NCBI GenBank assembly: GCA_026119935.1
Contig: JALRMH010000064.1
Span: forward strand, 62,001 to 126,000
DNA: 64,000 nucleotides
From: Endothia cerciana
Taxonomy: Eukaryota > Ascomycota > Sordariomycetes > Diaporthales > Cryphonectriaceae
Direction of reading: 5' to 3'
How positions within the stretch are numbered: position 1 is the stretch's first letter; each line of letters starts with the position of its first letter. The notes under the pieces were generated by a model. The model was not told where the DNA came from. It ran no database searches and saw nothing but the letters and a program-made list of their open reading frames with translations. The translations under genes and the position numbers were made by a program. Of this stretch, positions 23,640 to 35,158 are shown piece after piece.

Positions 23640-24480
23640 GGACTTGGAATCAAGGTGGCAAGAGATGGGATTACTGAGACGAAGAGCATCAGTCTAGGAA
23701 GTACCAGGATAGGAAACAATGGCAATAGACAGATTGGACCAAGCTGGCTGACAGAAAGGGCTTCTGTGGGCCGTCCATGTTGTTCGCCCTGGTCGAAGTC
23801 ATTTCTGACCCTGCTGAACGACTTGTTGCCTCTGTGCGTGCGCGACCGACTTTCAAACGACATCCCTTCCCACCACCCGAGGATGAAATATGACGGAAGG
23901 CCTTCCATCGCCGCGGCCTGGAGGACAAAGGTTGTGTCGAGGGTATCGCCCAAGCGGGTCTTCGTCCTTCGGCCTCAGCCCCATACTTACTGTTATATTG
24001 AAACATCTAATCATGGCCTAGCTGTGGGAACCCTGCCGCCGCCGCCCACACTACCTTGGGCTGGTCCGCTACCTTGCTCAGATACTCGCCGTAGCCCCAT
24101 TTCAACACGTTGTCAATGTATCCAAGCACCCCCCCCCCCCCCGATCCTCTCTTTCATCTGACACGTTGCAACCCTTCACTGACCTGTTGTGATACATGCG
24201 GTCCCCATCCTCTTCTGTCGTATAATGCACCCAGAGCTCGTAAATAACCCCCAGTGTGCAGGCGCTAGACACAATGGGCTGCAACCTGGAAATGGTTTTC
24301 TGGGCCGGCCCTGCGGGCAAGATCGTCGAGACGGTGCAAGACCTCGAGGGAGCAGGCCCCAGGAACGGCAGCCTGATCCTGTGCCTCGTAGATAGTTCTG
24401 TTGGTTCGCATATGATTTGCCCTCGACCGGCAGGAACGGGAATCGGGCGTGCCACTTCTTGCTTGGTAACCCCCTAGATG
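23640..24480 (-). pseudogene. Decayed fungal hypothetical gene
   Basis: The minus strand holds protein-like blocks that change frame: RIRLPFLGPAPSRS through LGVIYELWVHYTTEEDGDRMYHN (about 24385-24190), then VLKWGYGEYLSKVADQPKVVWAAAAG (about 24110-24030), then TTFVLQAAAMEGLPSYF (about 23945-23890). The first two are separated by a 15-base C/G homopolymer at about 24128-24142 and lack a clean acceptor between them. I recognise the style of a common Pezizomycotina family but not its function. It may be an intron-containing gene damaged by indels or by homopolymer sequencing error. Confidence 0.5.
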
Positions 24481-25204
24481 GAGCGGAGGCCGGCTGCCAG
24501 TTAGAGCTCCCGGCGTCGCCAGGGCTCTGAGGAGTTCGTTGGTCTATTTCTCCGTAAGCCCCGTGGACTGGAGTGCCCTGACCACGGAGGACATATGAGC
24601 GGCTTGGTGCCTGCGTGATAATCTAGCGATGAAATAAGCGTAGACCTGGCCGCCGCAAGAGGACAGCCAGTAGGGGGGAGGGGGGGGGTGCCAGGCCCCG
24701 GAATTTCCCGCCCATGGGTACCCGTTGGGTACCCGTGCACGGACTTGTAGGTCCTGTGGGTAATCATATAGGCTTTGCCCCCGGGTTCCCAAACGAGTCG
24801 AGCTGATATTCACTGTGCGCAGGTGGATCAGAGAAGCACCGCCTGGGCTGCTGGTGGGGGCGGTGGTGGTGGCGGTAGTGGGGTGGCATGCCCCCTGTAT
24901 CCCGGGGTAAGATGAGACCGATCTGTGGAAGCGGGTCGGCCCGTTCCGGACGGGTCAGATTGTCAGGGGTCCCTGCAGGACAGTGGCACTCCAGCGCGAG
25001 GTTACCTGCCTGACTAGGCAACTTCACTCCTCCCAAGGTCCCAAGGTTCGCCGTCCCACCTCTCGTCTCTCATCAGACCAGATCATACGCCATCCAGACA
25101 TCCAAGGAATCAACCCTCGATCTCCGTGTCGAACATAGACGACCTAGGTATCCTCCGACCTCCGCACCCGGACTAATATTTCTAGGACCATCCCGACTAC
25201 CGCT
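24481..25204. other. Intergenic stretch without clear gene
   Basis: Only short open frames without domain-like composition. A GGGTACCCGTTGGGTACCCG motif lies near 24714-24740. I see nothing else supportable. Confidence 0.35.
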
Positions 25205-25975
25205 AGCCAGCGGACAGGTTTGGTACGGATCTCGACGAGGTGTTTACGACCCTCCCAAAACAGTTCAACCTCGCAGCCACTGCTATCCTCGACCGCGATG
25301 CGTTCCGCCTCGAGGCATCACACATTGCGTCCGTCACCCACGACCGGACAGAGTTCTACGACCTGCTCGGAAGCAGGCCTGGAGGCGAGGCGAAGAGAAC
25401 TGGTGAAGATGATGGAACATATACTCGACCACCTTGCCTGCCACTCGCACCTGAGAGGGGACACCACACATTTGTGGACACTCCAAGCCGCTCGACGCCT
25501 TCGTCCCTTTCTTTGCCGGCTTCCCCCCCGACCCGAAGCTATATCGTCGTCCGGTGGCAAGTTCACGGCCACTAGCCACCACGCCGCCCACCCCCCCCCC
25601 CCCACCCCCCGCGCAACGACCCAGACCAACACAGCGTCCTCAAGCTCGAGCCAAGCCACGGCGCCCAGCGATACGCCAGCCGAGATACCATCACGAGCAC
25701 CACCCAGTGTCTCGACCACAAGCCAGAGCCAGACGTTGAGCACAGATGACGCGCTGACTGCGCTGCGAACGCGGAAGAGGTCAATTGCGTCCACAACCCG
25801 CAGCCCTGCCGACGAGGCCCAAGGTGAGATACCACCTTTAAAGAAGGCAAGGCTCGATGATGATGATGATGACGATGTGGTCGATCCAAGGCGGACGTCT
25901 CCCTCCACATTGCCGCGCGAGCGGGTTCCGCCCCGGGCGAGAGGAGCTCGGGGAACGCCAGCTGCCGGTGCCTAA
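25205..25975 (+). pseudogene. Frameshifted fungal hypothetical gene
   Basis: From about 25218 one frame reads FGTDLDEVFTTLPKQFNLA and on to DRTEFYDLLG (about 25365). Coding character then moves to another frame, which reads LEARRRELVKMMEHILDHLACHSHL, LQAARRLRPFL, a Ser/Thr/Pro-rich linker, a basic RTRKRS patch, an acidic run encoded by GAT repeats (about 25855-25876) and a stop at 25975. The switch near 25370-25380 has no splice signals, so an indel is likely. The product would be an about 250-residue, helix-then-disordered protein of unknown role. Confidence 0.45.
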
Positions 25976-26149
25976 GAAGGGGGCCGGTGGCTCGAGTTCA
26001 GCGTATCATGGTGGCATTAGAGGCGGAGACTGTGGTTCGATGATCCCCGAGACCATCTCAGACAAGGTATCACAAAGAACACACATTAACAACACCAACA
26101 AAAACGCCTTCTCCATTCATCACCAGCATCTTTATCATCACCAACTTCA

Positions 26150-26180
<31 letters not shown>

Positions 26181-26714
26181 CTTCTTCTTCACCCTCATTA
26201 CTTTTTTCTACGCATTACCGTCCTTTGTTGACCCTGCTGTTGTGCTCTAGCCGCCCTTTGCTACTCTAAGCTCAGAGACGAGATGGAGCAGCAATCGCCT
26301 GGTTCGTTCGCGCGATAGCTAGGCAGACGCGGACCCGGTAGAAGAACTAAACAAGCTGCGATAACTGCGCGAACAAGGCAACCCGGCAAGACATCGTCTG
26401 GCCATAGAGGGGGGCAAGTCCAGCGCACCGAGGAACAGGGGGGGAGATCCCCAGATGATATGGCCCCTCTAGCATTATTAGCATCACACCGAACAATTCA
26501 CGCTGCCGACTAAGCGCTGACTACAGGGCAGAAACGGACCCCTGGAAGGACCTAGCGGGAGAGCTGGGGAGATGCTGGGGGGTAGCTGGGTGAGATGTCT
26601 TGCTCGGACTGAGGCTCCCTTGCGTCTTATAAGCTCTGTGCCTGGCCTGCCTCCCGGCATCACGATGCTCCCATAAGCACAAACCAATCTTCGCGTTTGC
26701 AGACGATTAGCCCC
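25976..26714. other. Intergenic stretch with CTT microsatellite
   Basis: No gene supported. The only clear structure is a (CTT)n tract at about 26150-26190. Confidence 0.4.
26150..26190. repeat. (CTT)n microsatellite
   Basis: About 13 uninterrupted TTC/CTT units. Confidence 0.95.
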
Positions 26715-27010
26715 CTTCAAGAAGCTCCGAGCTCTGTCGTTCGTTTCTCGGCCCCACGCCCCCAACGCCCCAAGAAACACCTCCGAGTTCGCAGATCCCG
26801 ACCGTCTTCCCGTGGAGCGTCAGCCCCAGCAGGCCGTTCAGGACCCCAGCCAGACAGGTCCCGGGGGATCTTGCCCGTCCCGCAGATCCCAACCGTCTTC
26901 CCGCGGAGTGTCAACCCCAGCAGGCCGTCCAGGTTGAAGTTGCCCTCGCGAACCCGATTGTACGCGCGGTGCGTCTTTCGGCTCCGGGTGCTTGGACTGG
27001 TAAATATTAG
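26715..27010 (-). pseudogene. Fragment of a D-2-hydroxyacid (D-lactate) dehydrogenase gene with internal duplication
   Basis: On the minus strand, positions about 26985-26865 encode HRAYNRVREGNFNLDGLLG followed by LTLRGKTVGICGTGKIP. This is the linker and NAD-binding glycine motif (G-x-G-x-x-(G)) region of D-lactate-dehydrogenase-like 2-hydroxyacid dehydrogenases. The part encoding GLLGLTLxGKTVGIC occurs a second time 91 bases further on, in another frame (about 26840-26780). The catalytic Arg, Glu and His regions are absent and the second Gly of the motif is followed by Pro, so this is a dead fragment. It lies among other decayed genes and may have arrived as part of a segmental insertion. 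Confidence 0.7.
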
Positions 27011-27358
27011 TATACGGAAGTAAAGAAGACGAGAAACCCGGATGTCTGGCATGCTCTTCTCGAAAAACAACGGGACTCACAAAACTTACGCCCGTCTATC
27101 TGAACAGCAAAAACATTCCGGAAGAGGGGACAGGAACTTGCCAGAAGGTTTCTAATAGCCAAAGTCTCACGCAATCTTTGACTTGTTTCTTTGGATCTCA
27201 ACACTTATTCCTGTCGATATATCGAGGCTCAAGATAGATGTTCGCACTATCCGAGTCCCGGTTATTTCGAGGTGGTCGTGTCTGGCTCCGATGTGGCAGT
27301 ATAAAGACCTCTTTCTTATTGTTGTTGTTTTTCGTAAGTATCTAAAGTCCGGTGGTGC

Positions 27359-27937
27359 TCAGCCTAAAATGAAATAGCTCGAGAAACAAGGTAGTCTCAG
27401 CGCCTTCCGACTCAACACGAGCTCCCGGAGCCTGCACTTGGGTTCAGGCTGCAGGTGCACTTCTTCTGTGTCTTCGTATGGCCGCTGGCAGATGCGGCGC
27501 CCTCTCCCTACGACCGTTGTTCCTACCTCGGGCCGCCCCCGAACCCCCCTCCAGACCTCGTCCCGGCCGCAAGCCTCCAAAATCCTGGCTCCCAGAGTCC
27601 TCAAAATGTCTTCGTCCATCCCTACCTTCGGGGCCTTGACTCTTTACTCAGCCAGAAAGAGGAGGTTGTCGTTGATCTCAGCGCGAACTCGTCTGGGAAG
27701 ATCGTCCTGCACAACGTCTTGGATGACGAGGTGTGAAAGGGGCTGACCTTCTTGATAAAAAGCGCTGATGAGATATGACATCCCTCGCATCAAGAAGGCT
27801 GGTGCGAAAGACCATGGCAGCGGCGATAATGCCACAACGAGGTCGCTCAAGGGACCAGACGTAGTGAAGCTATCAGATAACCTCTTGAGTTTTAGACAAG
27901 GGATTCCTGGCCGTATTAAAACGCCTCCAGCGAGCAC
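27359..27937 (-). pseudogene. Hypothetical gene with one in-frame stop
   Basis: Two minus-strand frames, 27937-27644 and 27643-27359, are one continuous frame interrupted by a single TAA at 27646-27644. Coding-like sequence continues on both sides (DDLPRRVRAEINDNLLFLAE, then RVKAPKVGMDEDILRTLG, RILEACGRDEVWRGVRGRPEVG). The stop is compatible with CAA to TAA, the change RIP produces. The 5' end is unclear and no ATG is convincing. I do not recognise the family. Confidence 0.45.
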
Positions 27938-28299
27938 GGGTACTCACGACACCAAAACTTCACCCTATCAGCTCCTATTCTGCCCCATCACAGGCCTCCA
28001 CGTGTTTACCCCGTGGTCTTGGATCTTCACCCCACCAGGCCCTCCATTAATATGATACAAGGGGCCGGTGTCATTTGGAAATGGCTTGCGCGCACGCGCG
28101 GAAACCTCAGCATCTACATACTACGGTGCCGATTTGGACCCCCTTCCACCGCTCTCCGGCAAACACGTAACTGCATACGGCACAAAATCCCAGTGCCACA
28201 GAGAACCCAACCAGAAATCCAGCTCCAGACCTTACTCACACCTACAGGCGCTGTCAGGCATATTGCAATGGGCTGGCGAGACGAGTGGCCCCCCAATGC

Positions 28300-29330
28300 C
28301 CGGCGGCGATGCGTATGACGGCAAGCACCTCCTCGATCTCGTTCGTAACGGCCAGAGCCCTGTCGATGGCGTCTGGGACGTTAACCCCCTGATCAGGGAG
28401 ACCGAAGAGAAGCTGGATACAGAGGTGACATACCCGCTGTCGACAAGGGCCCCAACGATTACGTGGGTGTATCACTGTACCACCTAACCACGGATAGCCT
28501 CTAAACTACCACCAAGGGCTTGCATATCACGAGCTTGTCCAACCGACCGGAGGTGGTTGCTCGCCTGGCCCGCGGTGGTGTCAACATGACCGACTCTGGC
28601 GGCTTCCCGATCCGAGTGCAGGCTCCGAAAGCTCGTTTCGAGGCAGCCGTCTATGCCTTACTACGTTCGGGGCCAGATATCCGGCTTTCTCGTCTTCCTT
28701 ATTCCCGTATACCGGTCCAGCACCCGGGGCCGAGACTTGCGAGCTGGCCACTATCCGCGCAGCGTTGTTGCGCTACGAACCCCCACGCGACTCCGCTGCT
28801 GAATATCTCCTCCCGCGCTTGTTCAAGTTCAGGCCAGGTTCCCTCTCTATGCCGGTCCCCCCCCCCCCCCCCACGCGCGGACTCTGGGTGCACGTGTTGG
28901 CGTCCAAGCTCGAGGCGACCATCCAGAGCGAAGGCGACATGATCGGGTGGGAGGACGGTGGGGAGACGGTTGGACCCGTTGCTCCGGCGGCCAAGCAATC
29001 TCTCCTGCGGGGCAATCCCGCACATACTCCCACCTGACAGCCCTGGGCCATGTCTCCCTACCGCCTCGTGTTCGGACACGGCGACCTTGTTATCCACAAC
29101 ACAACTATCACGAAGCGGGCAACTGGCGAACCTCTCATGACGTCCCTGTACGACCGGGAGACGGGATGCATATGCCCAGCCCTCCTCTCTGACCCCTTGG
29201 TGGCAGCCGGTCCTGTCGATCCTATCACGGACGAGGATGGTGGACCCTCCGTGACACGGGTTACCGGAAGACGCGACCCAAGCCGACCTTGAGGCATATG
29301 CGGCGTGGGCAAAACACTACGTTAGGGTAG
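28300..29330 (+). pseudogene. Decayed aminoglycoside-phosphotransferase-like (APH fold) gene
   Basis: Blocks typical of a fungal APH-like family appear in order but in different frames: VDGVWDVNPLIRETEEKLDTEV (about 28357), DKGPNDYVGVSLYH (about 28442, ending at a TAA), RPEVVARLARGGVNM and FEAAVYALLRSGPDI (to about 28720), KLEATIQSEGDMIGWED (about 28908), YRLVFGHGDLVIHN (about 29058), SLYDRETGCICPALLSDP (about 29144) and EDATQADLEAYAAWAKHY (about 29267). HGD...HN is the catalytic-loop motif. At least three frameshifts and stops at about 28496 and 29035 break it. The last block ends at a GTAGGT that could be a donor. Active relatives phosphorylate small molecules; this copy cannot. Confidence 0.65.
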
Positions 29331-32300
29331 GTAACATTATGCCTTTCAGGTTTCCCGCCCCGATAGGGCTCAACAGCCTGGAGTGAGACGCGCCGGCCAG
29401 TGAGAGAACATACGTACGCCGACCCCAGGCGCTCAGTGTATGTATTATCCACTCCATCCCCACAGTGTAGTGGAGAGTCACGACTCGTAGAACTATGTAA
29501 TACCGCCAGCGAACTGAAGCAGAGCATATCACCAGCGGGCTGATAAAGCCAGAAAGAAGCCTCTTGACCCAACGGGCCCCTCTGCAGAGCGCATGCCACT
29601 TTGTACTTCTTGCAAGCGTCGCTGGCGGGAGGCGACAGAGATCACCAACCCCAGCACAGGTACATCCATGACCAGCAGCGCCCGCGTGAAGAGGGGGGTC
29701 TCCGATACTCTCCGGCCCCCGCCGCAGAGGTACGTGGACGTGCCAAAGCTCGCAGTCCTGTCCGGCTCGTCCCCTCGGGGCCTTGTCTCACCCGTAGGCA
29801 CCAGGCCCCCATACATGGTATGGTAACATGACCGGCTGAAGCCTTTGTCCGAGCTGCGGGTCGAGGCGAGTGAGGAGGCTGCACCGATCCCGTGGCGAGG
29901 GCGCCCGTGCGTCGAGATTCCAGGGATGTCAACAAAGCCCACACGACGGCAGACGGCCCCCCTCGACCTCTGAGCTTGGGATGTGCTCCTGTGGAGGAGA
30001 GACTGGATGCCATCACCGGCGCGGTGAGGATGGGTTGGAACCTGTCCGGACCGGACTGGACTGGGGACTGGATTCAACTTCGAAGGTGTCAGGGTGGCCG
30101 AGATTACCATGTTCTTTCTTGAAAACTCTGCAAACGCTAGCCTCTACGATCTCCACGTCGTCCTTGACAAATTCCCTCCATCTCCGCCTTGATGCCAACA
30201 ACGGAAGCGTCCATGTACACGTCGCACTATCCCGCACCTGTTCTAGCACTAAGCGCGTGACCTCATTGACCACCTCCGCCTGAACGTCATCCGCTTGTCC
30301 CGCTCTTGAGCTCGTCACAAATTGACGGGTGGTATTGACCCCGTTGCTCCACCTTCTTCAGCCGATGGTACGGCCATGGTCGTCAGAGTACTATATATAG
30401 ATCCATCAGCTAGCTGGGTAGCCCGCGGGGTGGCAGGCAAGGCAGGACACGACGCAAAAGGAAACAAAAATTTGCCCCCCCCCCCCCCTGCGCAAGACGG
30501 GCACCAGAGTGATACGGGCTCACGCAGGATTGCCCACCCGCCCAGGCTTTTCGGGGTGCATACAGCAGCGCTCGGAGCAGCCTCGGCTCAGTGTCGAGGA
30601 GTGCGGAGGTGATGAGGATGTGGGCATGTGTGCTCCCCCGCCGCTCTAGGAGCGACAGCACGTGCACGGCAAAAGGTAGGCAAAGGGTAGGCAGTGGTCG
30701 GCCAGTGAGCTCCCTCGAGATATACCTGAGGGGAGACCACCTTTCCCAGAACCAAGGTTCAGAGCCTGTAGCCTGGTGATGGGGGCAGTCGTCGACCAGC
30801 GACTTTGTGTGCGTACTGCGGAATGTGCATTGGAGTATTTTGGCGGAGGCCTCGGGAGGGCAAGGGAGGTGGAGTAGGAAGGATAATGCAATAGAGTTAG
30901 GGTTATAGAGCAGAACGAATGATGCTGTAGGGGGGGGGGGAATGCAATAGAGTAAGATCGTGGAGTAGGGAGGAGGATGCGGTAGAAAGAATGATGCGGT
31001 AGTAAGGATGATGCGGTAGTAAGGATAATGCCGTAGTAAGGATAATTCCGTGCTAAGAATAATGGCGTAGAAAGGATAATGGAGTGGGATCGTGGGGTGG
31101 GATCGAGGAGTGGGAAGGATGGTGGCCTGGGAAGATGGCGAGAGGGAGTGGGTGTGTGATGGGATGAGAATTGGCTGGGACGGGCGGCTACGGGGAGACC
31201 GTCAGGCTTCAAGCCTATGAAGGGTCGGCGTGTGCCTAGTGCCAGGTCTCTAGGTAAGTGGGTGGCCGTTGGGTGGCGTGTTTGCTTGTCGTCTCCGTCT
31301 GCCAGAGTTCTCGTCTCTGCGAATGGGGACAGGCGTATCTGAGACATCTTGGTGCCGCCACGGGTGTTTTCCCCCCCAAGCGCATACGAGGGAAAAGGAT
31401 GGATATTATTGGGGAGTTCATTTATCGGAATATGTCAGGTGCAGCTGAAGGCCCCCGGATCCCAGCTCCGGCCGCGAGGGAGACGAAGCTGCTGCCCGAA
31501 AGACCAGGACAGGCTCCCCCTCGCCGTAGTCCTTCTGCAGGCTGTGCATAGCGCGCGGGCTCCATGTCGTCTCATGGCCCCCAAGAAGAAGCTGGGTGCT
31601 ATCGGAACATCCCTGTGCTTTTTTGTAGGGATGACCATCGGATACATCTGCTCGTCATCCCGAAGGGCCTTGTCGATGTCATGCATGTGAGCCCCCGTCG
31701 GGGAAACCCCAGGCTTGGGGGTTTGGTCGCGCCTCTGGGTCGTGGTAGGCCTGAGCTCAGTAAAACAAGACGTCCTTCCCGCTCGGTATATCAGTACTGC
31801 CACAGGTGATCGGGTTGACCTCGTTCATAAGATCATCCTCAAGCACCACGTCTTCATCCTTGTTCTGGAAACCCTCAAAAGTATTTGTCCGAGAACCGAG
31901 AAGGCGACGGCGACCGCCGCTGTGCTAGCTGGTCACGGATGTCCTGGATGTTTCTTCGCTTTAGACCTGCCATCGTCCCGGTAGGTGCCAAGGGCGTTGA
32001 GATGCTGCCCGGAATTCTGGTCATGGGGGGATGGCTCTATCCGGGTTGTTGCTTTCGTAGACTCTCGGTGGGATGGAACGTGGAGTTGGGCACGTTCGTA
32101 CCAGACTGAGGACCAACGGGCCCCGCGACGAGCTCAGGGGCGAGGTTGAGGTTGCTCACGAGAGACAAAACCGGCAACGCTGCGGATATGATCTCAAGGG
32201 AGGGGGGAGTTGGCCGATACCGAGGTCAATATTGCTCGGTGGCAGGCTGGACATCCCGTCGTAGATCAACCTGGATCGATCTTCCCATCCCGGGCCCTGG

Positions 32301-32638
32301 ACTGCTATACCTAATCATGTACGCCCTCCTCCATAAGTACCAAGGTTCCCATGAAGGTGTGTGGTGTGTATGGGCAGTCCTGGATACAGTATAGCGTGGG
32401 TTACGCAAGGGAGCTTAGATACCACCGCCACCCCTGGAGGGCTTTTGGTCATTTGTGGTGGTCCGCGGGCGCCCGGCGGCAGGCAGCCCCCGCTCGCCCT
32501 AGAAGGTTTCAAGAAGTGGCACGGAGCCCGGAACCCTCGGCCTCTCTCCCTCTACCAACCTACCAACCCACCTACCCACCTACCCACCTAACCCACCTAC
32601 CCACCTCACCTACCTGTCGTGACCCACCGTGACCCACC
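29331..32638. other. Long gene-poor stretch
   Basis: No gene supported in 3.3 kb. There are open frames on both strands (for example the minus strand 30110-29529), but none shows domain-like composition, splice logic or repeats of protein motifs. It contains a C homopolymer (about 30476-30490), a degenerate 16-17-base tandem repeat near 31.0 kb and a CCACCTAC repeat at about 32560-32612, just before the HNH gene. Confidence 0.4.
30870..31090. repeat. Degenerate AAGGATRATGCGGTAGT minisatellite
   Basis: At least six adjacent units of 16-17 bases between about 30985 and 31083, with looser copies back to 30870. Most differences are single substitutions. Confidence 0.75.
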
Positions 32639-34465
32639 ATGACCAACTATTTGGGGGAACATCGATTGGGGCAATGGAACGTACAGTTCCTTGTCGACAG
32701 GCATGCCTTCGCTGGGATCTTCCAGGCGGCTGACTTCCTCAGCATAGGCGACGTGGCCCGTGATCTCGACCTGTGCATCATCTTCGAGAGACCGACCAGC
32801 CGCGACGACTGGCAGGCCGTGCTTCTGCCGGTACCCTCGACGCCGGCCGCTGGCGACGTACATATCGTTCTCGACAAGGCCAACACGCAGGCGTTCCCAG
32901 CGCCAATCTATGCCCTCGCAGAGTACACCTACCTCTTCCACTCCGACAGCCTCTGCGACCACCCGGCCGGGCAACATTCCGACGACAGTATGCATGCCCG
33001 CGTGTCCTGGCCTCCCAGCCCAGCTGACGATGTCCTCTGCAGGTCCCTGCTACCATCAAGCCACACGGCCGCAGCGGCGATATGACCCGCGCTACATTCC
33101 TATCAGCAGACAGCTCCCCAACGCCGCCAGGCTGGCGGCAGCACCGCTCCGCAATGCGAGGGGCACGAGACGCCCAGGCAGCACCTTTCCCATGCTGTCC
33201 TGGGTTGGAGACTCGCGTGCGTCGTATATAAGGAGCCTGACTGGAAGGGCGGAGGTCCCGTTCGCCATCATCTCGCCCGAGGCCGCGCGCCCAATCATAA
33301 CCAACTTCCTATCCGATGTCTTCAGCGCGGAGGAGGCCTGCTGCGCCATCAGCGGCCAGAGGATCCCCTTGGTGGACTGGCTTCCGGCCGTACCTCTGGA
33401 TGCCGCGCATATCGTTCCAGAGATCCACTGGCCTGTCTATCCGTTGGGCGCTGAAGGCACCGCCCGGGTGGAGGACCGTCGCCAGTTAGAGTTGGCGTGG
33501 CGGCGGACGTGGATGTAAGTCCCGCATGGCCCGCATTCGCAGTGTCCCATCTCACACGTCGAACGAACAGGTCTTCGAACAGGCTGCCTATGCTGGACAT
33601 GTTGCACACATGCTTCGATGCCCGGTTCTTCTCGATTCATCCCCAGACACACCGTATTCGCTCCTTTATCAGTTACGATCTCGTCGCGGAACATCACGGG
33701 AACGAGGCGCATCTCCCGCCTGAAGTCGACGTCAGGGCCTTACAACACCACCACGATATGTGCTGCATCGAGAACATGGTCGCAGCGTGGGTACCAGATG
33801 CCCCAGCACCGCCCAGTCATACAGAGGCACGGGCACAGGCTTTCCCCGTGGCCGCCGGCTCGGAAGGCCCAGGAATCAAAGCCGAGCGCGATCCCTCTCA
33901 TCAAGACCCGACCAGCATCTTCCCTCAAGCATCGAACCGCCATACGACACATCCATCCACCCCGCAGCCTGGTGGTACTGGCTGGGGGAGGAGATGGTTG
34001 TGCGGCGCTGAGGTAATCGATGATCCGCAAGCAGCCGAGAGCCTCACCAGGCAGGGCTGGCTCCTGTACGAGATTAATGAGGAGGAGGAGGAGGTGAAGG
34101 AGGAAGGCGTGAAGGAGGAAGGGGTGAAGGAGGAAGGGGTGAAGGAGGAAGGGGTGAAGGAGGAAGGGGTGAAGGAGGAAGAGGTGAAGGAGGAAGAGGA
34201 GGAGGAGGAATGGGTGAAGGAGGAATGGGTGAAGGAGGAAGAGGAGGAGGAGGAATGGGTGAAGGAGGAATGGGTGAAGGAGGAGGAGGAGGAGGAGGAG
34301 GAGGAGGAGGAGGAACTATCTGACTATGGACAGGAACGCGGTCGGCCGTTGAAGAGAAGGTGGTGCACAACGACTGAAGGGGATAGCGGCGCTGGCAACG
34401 CAGGCCACCGGCATGTGAAACAGAAGCTGGAAGCAGATGTCTCGCCTGGAAGCGGTCCTGGCTAG
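32639..34465 (+). CDS. Fungal HNH-nuclease-domain protein with acidic repeat tail
   Basis: Exons 32639-32987, 33043-33514 and 33571-34465 give 571 residues; introns of 55 and 56 bases have GTATGC/GTAAGT donors and CTCTGCAG/GAACAG acceptors. The start sits in a strong context (CCCACCATGACC). Residues about 1-115 are an N-terminal domain; residues about 205-330 carry the HNH module: CCAISG (216), DAAHIVP (236), NRLPMLDMLH (277) with FD after it, then RFFSIHPQT. This matches the fungal HNH_2-type layout in which AAH and N...LH...FD form the metal site. All key positions look present, so DNA cleavage is plausible but inferred. The tail (from about residue 440) is VKEEG-type acidic repeats encoded by a minisatellite, ending in a basic patch. 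Confidence 0.85.
34085..34315 (+). repeat. GTGAAGGAGGAAGGG coding minisatellite
   Basis: Fifteen-base units in frame (VKEEG), changing to VKEEE, VKEEW and pure GAG repeats. All unit lengths are multiples of three, so copy-number change keeps the frame. Confidence 0.95.
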
Positions 34466-35107
34466 ATGGCTACAAGTATGCGAAGTAATTCAACCGGAAT
34501 ACGTAATCGATAGAGGCAATTACTGTTTGTTCAGCTGACTCTACAGAGTCCAGATATGTATGCAGCTTGTGAACGAGTGCTCGAACTGCACACCCTCAGC
34601 TTGTGGCGGCACCAACCCTGACGGAGTCCAGCTATCTGACACTGCAGGAGGTCCTCCCATCGCTTCTGATCGTTTCTCTCGAGCACCGTCTCAGGACGGG
34701 GGAATCTTCGCTGCTGTTATCCCGAGGTGGCCTCGCCGCGAATCAGCAACCCGCAGCTGTCTTCACCCATCCACCCTTCCTGCCGTATGGGCAAAGTGAG
34801 TGTCGGGAATCAAGAGCAGTCTGCATTCAGATGCCGCGTCGTGGAAGCCTGGCTTGCCGGTCTTCCCAACGATCACGGATACGCTCGTAAGGAGTCGCCA
34901 CTGCCACCTGCACACCAACCCAACGCCCCCCACCCCCCCCCCCCCCTCTTCCACAGCATCGACTGACCTCGCGTTCAGGACCCATCAAGAAATCCAGGAA
35001 CGCCATCCTCACCTGCCAAAATCTCGAGCTTCGGCGCGTCCTGCCACTCCGCCTCGGTCAAGTACGGCCCGGTCAGGCGCGGATACGTCTGAGAAGTGGA
35101 CAAGATC

Positions 35108-35158
35108 CAGGGCGCAGGCGCAGGCGCAGGCGCAGGCGCAGGCACAGGCACAGGCACA
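35108..35158. repeat. GCAGGC hexanucleotide array
   Basis: About eight tandem hexamers, shifting from GCAGGC to ACAGGC. Confidence 0.9.

Noticed and set aside
29529..30110. 193-codon minus-strand frame
   Set aside because: No recognisable motif, and equally long frames exist on the other strand.
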